DNA of 64,000 nt from CALDUY01 sp046350255 (GTDB lineage: Bacteria > Planctomycetota > Planctomycetia > Gemmatales > Gemmataceae): positions 62,001-126,000 of the forward strand of contig JAXMAV010000007.1 in the NCBI GenBank assembly GCA_046350255.1. Direction: 5' to 3'. Shown piece after piece: positions 8,664 through 17,626 of the stretch (positions are counted from its first letter, which is position 1; the number at the start of each line of letters is the position of its first letter). The notes under the pieces are model-generated. The model was not told the DNA's origin, did not search any database, and saw only the letters and a program-made list of their open reading frames with translations. A program made the position numbers and the translations under genes.

Positions 8664-11600
8664 TTGCCCAGCGACACGAAGCGCCGCGCCGTCAGGGTCA
8701 CGGCTCCGTAGCGCTCCTCGACCACTCCGGTTGCCAGGTATGGCCCCAGGGAAAGGTAAGGTAGCTGCGGGCAGGAGCCGGCGAACAGCGTCACCTCGGC
8801 GAGGCCGGCCTCGTCCTCGAGGGTGACGAACTGCACCAACCGTCCATCCTGACCGACGGCGTGGCGCATCGTTGCCACCACGCCGACCACACGCACCAGG
8901 CGCCCCACGTGAGCGGGAAGCTCGCAACTGGGGACGACGGCGGGACCACGCGCCGGCAGGGGGCGGGCCAGCACCTGAGCCAGGGGCGGCCCCAGCACGA
9001 AGCCCAGGGTATCCCACTCGTCGCGCCAGCGCCGCTCCGGGGGATCATCGGGGGGCGACCAGCCCTCGGTGGGATCGACGGTCAACAGGTCGCCTCCAGA
9101 GCCGGCGGAGCGGGCCAGGTGCGCTTCGAGGACCAGCGCGGGACGATTGCGCCCGGTGAAATCGAGCGCGCCGGCCCGAATGAGAACACCCAGTGTCTCC
9201 GGCCCCAGCGCGACCCGGCGACGCAGGTCGGCCAGGCTCGTGTAAGGGCCGTGCCGCTGGCGCTGTTCGAGAAGAGAGTCCTTCACCTCGGCCGGGACTG
9301 CGGCGATGGCCTCGAGCCCCACGCGGATCGCCCCCTGCTCGGCCCGGAATTGCAGCCGCGAGCGGTTGAGGCAGGGAGGCAGCAGAGGGATGCCGGCCCG
9401 CTTCACTGCCTCGATGTAGACCCGCCGCGGGTAAGCGCCCATGTTGTTGTTCAGTGCCGCGGCCCAGAAGGCGACCGGGTGGTGCGCCTTCAGGTAGGCG
9501 GCTTGCCACGCGATCAGACCGTAGCTGACTGAGTGGCTCTTGCAGAAGGAGTAGCGGTTGAACTTGGCCAGCTGCAGCCACAGTTCGTCGAGGAACTCCG
9601 CCGGCCAGTTGCCTCCCCGGGCGCAGAGCCGCAGAAACTCCTGGCGCAACTCATCGGCTTCCTCGTCGGTGCGATGCTTGCTAACGCGCTTGCGAAATCG
9701 ATCGGCATCCGCGGGCGGCAGGCCGGTCAGCGCCTGGATCAGACGCAGGGCGTCGTCCTCGTAGATCATCAGCCCCTCGGTCTCGCCCAGCAGTCGGCGC
9801 AGCAGGGAATGCGTCAACTCGAACGGTTCGAGCCCCTGCCGGCGACGAATGAAGCGCTCCTTCATGCCGATGGAGGCGGCTCCGGGACGCACCAGCGCCA
9901 GCGACTGAATGATGTCGTCCAGGCCGCGCGGCCGCATCTGGATGAGCAGGTGTCGCATCGCCGGCGATTCCAGCTGAGTGACGCCCAGGGTATCGCCAGC
10001 CCGCACCAGGGCGAGGGTGGCCGGATCGTCGGCGCAGGCGGTGCTGGAGGGAATGCCTGCCCCCGCATGTCGGATCGCCTCGTCCACCGTGGCCAGGGCG
10101 CGGTTGCCCAGCAGGTCGATCTTCACCAGGCCGATGTACTCGACGGCGTCCTTCTCGAACTGCGTCATCCGCACCCCCTTGGCGGCCCACTGCACCGGGA
10201 CGTAGTCCTCCACCGGCTGAGGCGTGATGACAATGCCCCCGCAGTGCAGCGACAGATGATGCGGCCGCCCCAGCAGTCGGCGTCCGTCGGCCACGATGCG
10301 CCGCCAGCGCGCCGGTTCGAGCGGAAACCCCGGTGGCGCGGGCTCGACGCGCGGACGCGCTGCCGGGTCCGGAAGCAGGATGTCGTCCACGCGGGCCTCC
10401 AGTCGCATGAGTAGCTCGCTGATCTGCGCGCCGGACAGGCCGTGGAGTTTGCCCGCCTCGCGAAAGGCCGAACGCGGTTGAAAGTAGAGATGGGTGCTGA
10501 TGCGCGCCACGTGAGCGGGCCCGTAGCGCTGGATGACATGAGCGATGATCTCGTCGCGCACCTTCCAGTCGAAGTCCAGGTCGATGTCAGGCAGATCCAC
10601 CCGGCCCGGATGAAGAAATCGCTCCATTTCCAGGTGGAACCGTAGCGGATCGACCTCGGTGATGCCGAGCAGATAGCACACCAGCGAGTTGCCCGCGCTG
10701 CCACGCAGCGCCATGTTGTGGCCTCGCCGGCGAACCTCGCGGGTGATGTCGCGTACCGTCAGGAAGTAGCCGGCCAGGTCGTTGGCCTGGAGGATGGCCA
10801 GCTCCTCGCGCAGCCGCTGGCGAGCGATCAGGTCGTGACCCAGGCCGCGCTCGCGCAGGCCGCGCTCGCACAGCGCCTTCAGATAGACCAGCAGATCGAG
10901 CGGGCGCGTCAGGCGCGGACGGGGCAGGATGAGTTCGCGCGGCAAGAGATCCGAACGCAGGAGGCTGGCCAGGTCGTCGCTCGCGCGCAGCGCGTCGGGC
11001 CGATCGCGGAACCGTTCGGTCATCTCGGCCATCGAAAGCAACCGATGCTCGGGGCCGTACTCCAGCAGGCGCGGCACCCGGTCGAGCAGGTCGCCATCGC
11101 GGATGCCGGCGCCCAACCGCAGGATGGCATACTCGTCCGGGTCGATCAGGCGTGCGGCCGTGCTGGCCACCACGCGAAGCCCCAGGCGACGAGCGCACTC
11201 ATCCAGCCGGCGCTCGTGGCGAGGATCGCCAGGGCGGATCAGCTCCAGCCACAGCCGACCCGGGAAAGCCTCATGCAATAGCTCGGCCAGCGCCGGGTCA
11301 TCGACCAGCAGGTGCACCCCTTCGTGATGCGCGGCCAGCAGCGTGGGCAGGTCGGGAACTTCACTGCCCTCCTCTGCCTCCACCGGGGCCAGCTGCACCC
11401 GGCTGATGAGTCGGCACAAACTGCGATAGCCGGTCCGATCGGCGGCCAGCACAACCGCGCGGTGTTCGGCATGGCGCAGCTGCGCCCCGTGCAGAGGGCG
11501 CAGTCCGGCGCGGGCGGCCAGCTCCGCGAAGGGCACCGCCCCGTAGAGATTATTCGTATCGGTCAGGGCCAGGGCAGTGTGCCCGCCTGCCGCCGCCTGT

Positions 11601-11674
11601 TCGACCAGGCGCGCAGGGCTGGCGGCTCCTTCGAGCAGAGAGAACCAGCTGTGCGTGTGTAACGAAACCACCAT
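8615..11674 (-). CDS. dnaE2: error-prone DNA polymerase III alpha subunit (DnaE2/ImuC type)
   Basis: 1019 residues, close to the usual DnaE2 length. The N-terminal PHP domain starts VSLHTHSWFSLLEGA; the polymerase core has ALRGSAGNSLV and the catalytic PDIDLDFDW; the C-terminal part has helix-hairpin-helix and OB-fold regions (RVVGVVATMRHAVGQDGRLV). DnaE2 does SOS-induced mutagenic translesion synthesis, normally with ImuB and ImuA'. Neither partner is encoded in this window, so it is an orphan copy here. The start at 11674 is chosen because it aligns with the PHP domain; an extension to a GTG at 11734 is open but has no ribosome binding site. It lies 94 bases downstream of the RMD1-like gene on the same strand and may be co-transcribed. 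Confidence 0.9.
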   Translation of the reverse strand: MVVSLHTHSWFSLLEGAASPARLVEQAAAGGHTALALTDTNNLYGAVPFAELAARAGLRPLHGAQLRHAEHRAVVLAADRTGYRSLCRLISRVQLAPVEAEEGSEVPDLPTLLAAHHEGVHLLVDDPALAELLHEAFPGRLWLELIRPGDPRHERRLDECARRLGLRVVASTAARLIDPDEYAILRLGAGIRDGDLLDRVPRLLEYGPEHRLLSMAEMTERFRDRPDALRASDDLASLLRSDLLPRELILPRPRLTRPLDLLVYLKALCERGLRERGLGHDLIARQRLREELAILQANDLAGYFLTVRDITREVRRRGHNMALRGSAGNSLVCYLLGITEVDPLRFHLEMERFLHPGRVDLPDIDLDFDWKVRDEIIAHVIQRYGPAHVARISTHLYFQPRSAFREAGKLHGLSGAQISELLMRLEARVDDILLPDPAARPRVEPAPPGFPLEPARWRRIVADGRRLLGRPHHLSLHCGGIVITPQPVEDYVPVQWAAKGVRMTQFEKDAVEYIGLVKIDLLGNRALATVDEAIRHAGAGIPSSTACADDPATLALVRAGDTLGVTQLESPAMRHLLIQMRPRGLDDIIQSLALVRPGAASIGMKERFIRRRQGLEPFELTHSLLRRLLGETEGLMIYEDDALRLIQALTGLPPADADRFRKRVSKHRTDEEADELRQEFLRLCARGGNWPAEFLDELWLQLAKFNRYSFCKSHSVSYGLIAWQAAYLKAHHPVAFWAAALNNNMGAYPRRVYIEAVKRAGIPLLPPCLNRSRLQFRAEQGAIRVGLEAIAAVPAEVKDSLLEQRQRHGPYTSLADLRRRVALGPETLGVLIRAGALDFTGRNRPALVLEAHLARSAGSGGDLLTVDPTEGWSPPDDPPERRWRDEWDTLGFVLGPPLAQVLARPLPARGPAVVPSCELPAHVGRLVRVVGVVATMRHAVGQDGRLVQFVTLEDEAGLAEVTLFAGSCPQLPYLSLGPYLATGVVEERYGAVTLTARRFVSLGNQSSSTAGVKSFNGTW

Positions 11675-11768
11675 GTCGCGCAGGACATCCTGGGTGGGAC
11701 GCCCTCCAGCGGAGCAGATTCCGCCTTCGCGCACAAGGTCGGTAGCGAGGAGCCACCCTCGGAAAAAC

Positions 11769-12914
11769 TCAGTGACGCGTCAGGCTGAGAATGACCTCGA
11801 TGAGGATGAGCAGGACGACGATGACTTCGAGAAACTCCGAGCGAAAATCGCTGCTCTGGTGCGAGATGACCTGGTAGACCCCCTCCAGCACCTCGAGTTT
11901 GCGCTGGATGCCTTTCTCCCACTCGGGCAGATGAAAACGCGTCGCCAGCAGGCGATAGACGCGCGCGATGTACTGGTCACCCACCAGTTTGAGCACGTTG
12001 CCGGTCCGCTCGAACAGGCCGTTGGCCTCGACGCGCAGCTCGCCCAGCTGGCGCAGCGGCCCCTGATGGCCACGCCACAAAGGCAGCCGGGAACGGCCCA
12101 CGCGGCGGAGCAGGTCGTCGGCCTGGACAAGTACGCCGTCAAGTCGCTGGTCGATGTGGCGATACTCGAGCAGCTGGAGGTTGGCAAACTCGATGGCCTG
12201 CAGCGTTTCAGTACTTTCTCCCTCGCGATCGACCAGGACAGCGGCGCCCCAGTCGGGGATGAAAATGTCATCGTTGCCATAGCGGAGGAAGAGGCGCAGC
12301 GCCTCGGCCACTTCCTGGGAACTCAGCGCCTGATCTTCGAGGCGCAGGAGGCCAGACAACCAGTCGCGCCGGTCGGCAAGCAGGACATCAGGTGCAACAG
12401 AAGCGGCTGGAGGCAACAGGAAGACAAAGTACTCTTCCCAGAACTGATCGGCCCAGGCGGGGCGAGTGATGGCGGGGAGCAACTTGTGATACAGTGGCTC
12501 CAGCGCCGCGCGCGCCGTCTGCATGATCTGGGTGGCAGTGGCAGGTTCATTGAGACGCGCGGCCAGCTCGCGCAGGTCGTCGGAGGGCAGGCTGAAGGGA
12601 AACTGCATGGCCACGCTGACGCCCGCGAAGTCGAACACCGTGGCCTCGGCCGAGCGGATCACCGTGCCGGTCATACCCGGCATGCCGATGGCGATCGGCC
12701 CCAGCGGGAACCGCAGCGGCGGCGGCCGATAGGCGATGCTCTGAGGCGTGCGTGGCCGACGGACCATATCGAGCACCACGCCCGCGCCCTGCTTCCGCGC
12801 CAGCTCCAGATTGACCTCGTCACCCCAGTCGAAAGCCACGAACACGTGCAGCCGGCCGTTCAGGCGGCCATGCTCGTCGAGTGACGCATCGGCGCTGGCA
12901 TCGACGTTTGTCAT
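11769..12914 (-). CDS. RMD1/YagE (DUF155) family protein
   Basis: 381 residues. The central and C-terminal parts match the RMD1/Sif2/RMND1 family: LRYGNDDIFIPDWGAAVL, ETLQAIEFANLQLLEYR, a long helical segment, and a C-terminal membrane anchor FLEVIVVLLILIEVILSL. In eukaryotes RMND1 acts in mitochondrial translation; the bacterial role is not established. The first 30 residues are polar and variable. It is divergent from the oxidoreductase gene at 12977 (62-base gap, shared promoter region) and precedes the DnaE2 gene. Confidence 0.78.
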   Translation of the reverse strand: MTNVDASADASLDEHGRLNGRLHVFVAFDWGDEVNLELARKQGAGVVLDMVRRPRTPQSIAYRPPPLRFPLGPIAIGMPGMTGTVIRSAEATVFDFAGVSVAMQFPFSLPSDDLRELAARLNEPATATQIMQTARAALEPLYHKLLPAITRPAWADQFWEEYFVFLLPPAASVAPDVLLADRRDWLSGLLRLEDQALSSQEVAEALRLFLRYGNDDIFIPDWGAAVLVDREGESTETLQAIEFANLQLLEYRHIDQRLDGVLVQADDLLRRVGRSRLPLWRGHQGPLRQLGELRVEANGLFERTGNVLKLVGDQYIARVYRLLATRFHLPEWEKGIQRKLEVLEGVYQVISHQSSDFRSEFLEVIVVLLILIEVILSLTRH

Positions 12915-12976
12915 GCGGTCAGTGTACCGGTCCGGCCGAGCCCCTACAATGATCGCGGGTTAACGGAGGATTTGCC

Positions 12977-14560
12977 ATGAGTGGGCGGTACGACGCGATC
13001 GTCGTGGGGGCAGGACACAACGGCCTGGTAACGGCGGCCTACCTGGCCCGAGCCGGCAAGAAGGTGCTGGTGCTGGAACGGCGCCACGTCGTCGGCGGCG
13101 CCTGTGTGACGGAAGAAACCTTCCCAGGCTTCAAGGTTTCGACCGCAGCCTACGTCAACAGCCTGTTTCGTCCCGAGATCATTCGCGACCTGAAACTCCG
13201 CGAGCACGGGTTTGCTCTGCTCGAACGCATGCCGTCGTCGTTCTCTCCATTCCTCGATGGGCGCTATCTGCTCATGGGTGGCGACCGGGAGTTGACCCAC
13301 CGCGAGATCGCCAAGTTCAGCAAGAAGGACGCCGAGGCTTATCCCCGGTACGAGGCCATGCTCGAACGCGTCGCCGATGTCCTCGAGCCGACGCTGATCC
13401 AGAAGCCGGCCAACCTGTTGCGCCCGGGACTGAGCGACCTCTGGCGCCTGGCTCGGCTGGGCCTGGCATTCCGGGCCATGGGAGCCAAGATGGGCGAGGC
13501 GGTGGAGATCCTCACCGGCCCCGCCCGCACCATCCTCGACCGCTGGTTCGAGTGCGAGCAGCTGAAGGCCACGCTGGCCACCGATGCCATCATCGGCGCT
13601 TTCGCCTCGCCCTCGATGCCCGGGACGGCTTATGTCCTCTTTCATCACGTCATGGGTGAGACGAACGGCAAGCGCGGTGTATGGGCCTACGTCCAGGGTG
13701 GCATGGGCGGGCTGACCCAGGCGCTGGCTTCGGCCGCGAAGGCCGCCGGCGCCGAAATTCGGGTCAACGCTCCCGTCCGCCGGTTCTTGATGCGCGGCGG
13801 AGCTGTCCAGGGTGTGGTGCTGGAGAACGGCGACGAACTCCTGGCGCCAGTGGTCGCCAGCAATGCCGACTGCCACATCACCTTCACGCGATTGATGGAC
13901 CCGAAGGAGCTGCCGCCCGAGTTCGCCGAGGCCATCGGACGCATTGGCTACGAGAGTGCCAGCCTGAAGATCAACGTCGCCCTGGAACGGTTGCCCAGTT
14001 TCCGGTGCCTGCCCGGTCACGAACCTGGTCCGCAGCATCGTGGCACGGTCCACATCTGTCCCGACCAGGACTACATCGAACGTGCCTACGACGATGCCAA
14101 GTATGGCCGGCCATCGCAGAACCCGGTGCTGGAATGCACCATGGCGTCGGCTGTCGATCCCAGCGTGGCGCCGGCGGGCAAGCATCTGATGTCGATGTTC
14201 ATTCAATATGCTCCGTACAAGCTCGCCGAAGGCGACTGGGACACGGCCAAGGACCGCTTCGCGGATCGATGCTTCGACATCCTCGAGGAGTACGCCCCGG
14301 GCTTCAAGTCGTCGGTGATTGCCCGACAGATCGTCACGCCGCTCGACCTGGAGCGCACCTTCAGCCTCACGGGAGGCAACATCTTCCAGGGAGCGATGAC
14401 GCTGAATCAACTATTCTTCCTGCGCCCGGTAGTGGGTTGGGCGGGATACCGTACACCCGTGCGTGGGTTGTACCTGTGTGGGTCGGCTGCGCATCCGGGT
14501 GGAGGTGTGATTGGGGCAGCCGGCTGGAACGCGGCTCGGGTGATTCTGGGCAAGCTGTGA
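12977..14560 (+). CDS. FAD-dependent phytoene-desaturase-like oxidoreductase
   Basis: 527 residues. The N-terminus has the dinucleotide-binding fold YDAIVVGAGHNGLVTAAYLA followed by VLVLERRHVVGGAC, and the C-terminus has the second FAD-binding element GLYLCGSAAHPGGGVIGAAG, as in CrtI/PYROXD2-type enzymes. The substrate is unknown; no carotenoid genes lie nearby. GGAGG sits 8 bases before the ATG. Alternatives within the family (PYROXD2-like versus carotenoid desaturase) cannot be separated here; the PYROXD2 type seems closer because of the EETFPGFKVSTAAYV stretch. Confidence 0.85.
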   Translation: MSGRYDAIVVGAGHNGLVTAAYLARAGKKVLVLERRHVVGGACVTEETFPGFKVSTAAYVNSLFRPEIIRDLKLREHGFALLERMPSSFSPFLDGRYLLMGGDRELTHREIAKFSKKDAEAYPRYEAMLERVADVLEPTLIQKPANLLRPGLSDLWRLARLGLAFRAMGAKMGEAVEILTGPARTILDRWFECEQLKATLATDAIIGAFASPSMPGTAYVLFHHVMGETNGKRGVWAYVQGGMGGLTQALASAAKAAGAEIRVNAPVRRFLMRGGAVQGVVLENGDELLAPVVASNADCHITFTRLMDPKELPPEFAEAIGRIGYESASLKINVALERLPSFRCLPGHEPGPQHRGTVHICPDQDYIERAYDDAKYGRPSQNPVLECTMASAVDPSVAPAGKHLMSMFIQYAPYKLAEGDWDTAKDRFADRCFDILEEYAPGFKSSVIARQIVTPLDLERTFSLTGGNIFQGAMTLNQLFFLRPVVGWAGYRTPVRGLYLCGSAAHPGGGVIGAAGWNAARVILGKL

Positions 14561-14832
14561 TCGGAAAAGAATCCCAGCTCCCTGATCTGGGGCGAAGGAC
14601 TGGGCGCAGAACCAGGGAGCCAGGAAAGTACCACCAGCGCGTGGGCGAGACGCGCTGGCGGTTCGGAGCGATTTGGCGACGCCGACCATGATGGCATTCT
14701 GATGGGTGAGCCCCATCTATCAAGTGAAACGAAGCGAGAGGCAAAAAGAGGACAGAGAAAAATGAGAAAATGTCGCCTGGTGGCAAATATCTCGCATTCT
14801 CTCGTCGTAAACTGCTTAAGGGATAAGCTCTT

Positions 14833-16236
14833 ATGATGCGACACCTGGCGATGCTCCTGGCGGTATTTTTCGGCGCGAGCCTCGTCCGGGCCGAGACGGG
14901 CACCCCACCCAACGTCATCCTCATCTTTGCCGATGATCTGGGCCATGGCGACCTGGGCTGCTACGGTGCCCGGGGCTGGTCCACACCGCATCTCGATCGG
15001 CTGGCCCGTCAGGGACGCCGGTTCACCGACTTCTACGCGGCTCAGGCGGTTTGCTCTGCCTCGCGGGCGGCCCTGCTCACCGGCTGCTACCCCAATCGCG
15101 TGGGGATCCTGGGCGCGCTGGGCCCCTCGACCAAGACAGGCATCTCCGACAAGGAGACCACCCTGGCCGAACTACTCCGGGCGCGGGGGTACGCCACGGC
15201 CATCTACGGCAAATGGCACTTGGGACACCAGCCCCCCTTCCTGCCGACCCGGCACGGCTTCGATGACTATTATGGGTTGCCCTACTCCAACGACATGTGG
15301 CCGAAGCATCCCACCTCCAAATTCCCGGCGTTACCTCTGATCGAGGGAGAGAAGGTGATCGCCACCGACCCGGATCAGTCGAAGCTCACGACAGCTTACA
15401 CCGAGCGCGCGGTTCGCTTCATCGAGAAGCACCGCGATCGCCCCTTCTTTCTCTATCTGCCTCATTCCATGCCGCACGTTCCACTGTTTGTCTCTGCGCG
15501 GCACGCCGGGAAGTCTGTCCAGGGACTCTACGGCGATGTGATCGAGGAAATCGACTGGTCGGTCGGGCAGATTCTGGCCACCTTGGCCCGGCTGAAACTC
15601 GACGAGCGCACCCTGGTGATCTTCACCTCGGACAATGGCCCCTGGCTGAGCTACGGCCATCATGCCGGAGGGACCGGCGGACTTCGCGAAGGGAAGGGAA
15701 CGAACTTCGAGGGCGGGGTGCGCGTGCCCTGCCTGATGCGCTGGCCCGGTCGCATTCCAGCGGGGAGCGTCTGCCACGAGCCAGCCATGACCATCGACCT
15801 GTTTCCCACCATCGCCCAGATTGTGGGGGCCCGCCTCCCGACGCATCCCATCGATGGACGCAGCGTCCTTCCCCTGATCGAAGGACGCGCAGGCGCGCAT
15901 AGCCCGCAGCCAGCCTATTTCTTCTGGTGGGGGCGGGAACTCCAGGCCATGCGGAGTGGGAAGTGGAAGCTGCATTTCCCCCACGAGTACCGCAGCATGG
16001 AGGGCCAGAAACCCGGCCAGGATGGCAAGCCAGGCCCCTATGCGCAGAAGCACACGCCCCTGGCTCTGTACGACCTCGAGGCGGATCGAGCCGAGACCGT
16101 CAACCTGGTGGCGCGCCATCCCGAAGTGGTGGAACGGCTGAAGAAGTTGGCGGATGCCGCCCGGGCAGACCTGGGCGACAGCGCCACCAAGGTTCAGGGC
16201 AAGGGCGTCCGCGCACCCGGCAAGGTCGCGCCCTGA
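14833..16236 (+). CDS. secreted sulfatase (formylglycine type)
   Basis: 467 residues with a signal peptide (MRHLAMLLAVFFGASLVRA). PNVILIFADDLGHGDLGCYG supplies the metal-binding Asp pair, and CSASRAALLTG is the FGly motif (CxSxR, Ser-type second position), so activity needs a formylglycine-generating enzyme, not present here. FTSDNGPW and GKWHLGH are further family signatures. It resembles N-acetylgalactosamine-6-sulfatase/arylsulfatase A-type enzymes that desulfate polysaccharides. Preceded by a 272-base gap. Confidence 0.93.
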   Translation: MMRHLAMLLAVFFGASLVRAETGTPPNVILIFADDLGHGDLGCYGARGWSTPHLDRLARQGRRFTDFYAAQAVCSASRAALLTGCYPNRVGILGALGPSTKTGISDKETTLAELLRARGYATAIYGKWHLGHQPPFLPTRHGFDDYYGLPYSNDMWPKHPTSKFPALPLIEGEKVIATDPDQSKLTTAYTERAVRFIEKHRDRPFFLYLPHSMPHVPLFVSARHAGKSVQGLYGDVIEEIDWSVGQILATLARLKLDERTLVIFTSDNGPWLSYGHHAGGTGGLREGKGTNFEGGVRVPCLMRWPGRIPAGSVCHEPAMTIDLFPTIAQIVGARLPTHPIDGRSVLPLIEGRAGAHSPQPAYFFWWGRELQAMRSGKWKLHFPHEYRSMEGQKPGQDGKPGPYAQKHTPLALYDLEADRAETVNLVARHPEVVERLKKLADAARADLGDSATKVQGKGVRAPGKVAP

Positions 16237-16534
16237 CCTCGAAGGCTGGAGAGGCTGGCGTCTCTGGCGAGGGTCTGCCGGTCGTGGGGGTTGTAGCAAC
16301 GGGAGTTTGCGGGTGGAAGGTTTTACAACGAAGAGAGAAACCTGCCGAGTGGCCGGCGCGCCTTACCCAGGTCGCAAGTCGAGGACAGGACGTTGATTGG
16401 GGCGCCCACCCCATGGAATCTGAGCACGTCTGGCTCTCCTGGCTCGTCATTTGCGGTTACAGTTCTTCTGGAACAGCCGTGCCCTGGTTCGTTCCTTCCT
16501 GTCACGTCCTCCGATTCCAGAGGAGACCCGACGC

Positions 16535-17614
16535 ATGGTCGCACGTCGCTGGGTCATTGTCGTACTCCTGGGTGCTCTGTCCTCGCTGGCTGCTCAATAT
16601 CGGACCAAGAACTTCATCGTCGAGGCTACCACTCCGGAGATCGCCAAGCACATCGGCGAATGGGCGGAATACCATCGAAAACAGAAGGCCATCGAGTGGC
16701 TCGGCACCGAGATGCCGACCTGGGGACAGCCCTGCCCACTCAAGGTCAAGGTCAGCTACAACGGCTCGGGCGGGGCGACCTCGTTCGCCTTCGACCGCGG
16801 CCGCATCCTCAGCATGGAAATGCAGATCGAGGGTACGCTCGAACGCCTGACCTACAGTGTGCTGCCCCATGAGGTCACTCACACGGTGCTGGCCTTTCAC
16901 TTCCGCTGCCCGGTACCCCGGTGGGCCGACGAAGGCGGTAGTGTCCTCTCCGAGGACGACCAGGAACGCACCCGACATGACACCCTGGTGCGCCAGATCC
17001 TGGCCACTCCGGGCCGCATGATCCCCCTGCGCCGACTATTCGCTCTGACCCAGTACCCCCGCGATGTGATGGTCCTCTACGCCGAGGGCTACTCGGTCAC
17101 CAACTACCTGGTGGGACGTTCGAGCCGGCAGGAGTTCCTGAACTTCATCTCGGATGGGATGCGTAGCGGTTGGGACCAGGCTCTGATGACGCATTATCAG
17201 ATCCGCTCGGTGGATGAACTGGAACAGATCTGGCTCCAGCACCTCCGCGAAACGCGCCGCCCGGCGGCCACCATGGTGGCCAGCGCCTCGGGATCGACGA
17301 CGCCGACCCAGGCCTCGCCGGCCAGTCGAGTGGTGGTGCGCCAGACGTTGCCGCCTGCCATTCCCATCCTCGGGGCCCCCCGACCGATCGCTCGCGGCGT
17401 GTCGGCGGAGGAAACCCCCGCTACACGGGCCGAGGAGGCGGGCGCCAGCCAGGCCACGCCCTTCCCCGCTCCGCCTTCTGATCTTCGCAGCCAGACACCA
17501 GCCGTGAAGTTGGGCATGCCCCGGCCGGCCTCTCCGGGTAGCTGGAACCGCCCCGCTCCCACGCCTGGACCGACGACGCCGGCCCCGGGTTCGCCGGTTG
17601 GCTTCTCGCCCTGA
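16535..17614 (+). CDS. secreted HExxH metallopeptidase-like protein
   Basis: 359 residues. Signal peptide VARRWVIVVLLGALSSLAA, then a domain with HEVTHTVLAFHF (HExxH) and PRWADEGGSVLSE, where the downstream Glu would be the third zinc ligand of a gluzincin (peptidase MA-like arrangement). The last 110 residues are Pro/Ala/Thr-rich and probably disordered. The ATG at 16535 is chosen because GGAG lies 9 bases upstream and the signal peptide follows directly; an open extension to 16451 has no such support. The peptide substrate is unknown. It converges on the hydrolase gene, with 12 bases between the stops. Confidence 0.72.
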   Translation: MVARRWVIVVLLGALSSLAAQYRTKNFIVEATTPEIAKHIGEWAEYHRKQKAIEWLGTEMPTWGQPCPLKVKVSYNGSGGATSFAFDRGRILSMEMQIEGTLERLTYSVLPHEVTHTVLAFHFRCPVPRWADEGGSVLSEDDQERTRHDTLVRQILATPGRMIPLRRLFALTQYPRDVMVLYAEGYSVTNYLVGRSSRQEFLNFISDGMRSGWDQALMTHYQIRSVDELEQIWLQHLRETRRPAATMVASASGSTTPTQASPASRVVVRQTLPPAIPILGAPRPIARGVSAEETPATRAEEAGASQATPFPAPPSDLRSQTPAVKLGMPRPASPGSWNRPAPTPGPTTPAPGSPVGFSP

Positions 17615-17626
17615 GCATCCACCCGG

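Noticed and set aside
12944..14410. 488-codon minus-strand open frame
   Set aside because: Antisense to the FAD oxidoreductase gene, which has clear dinucleotide-binding motifs at both ends.
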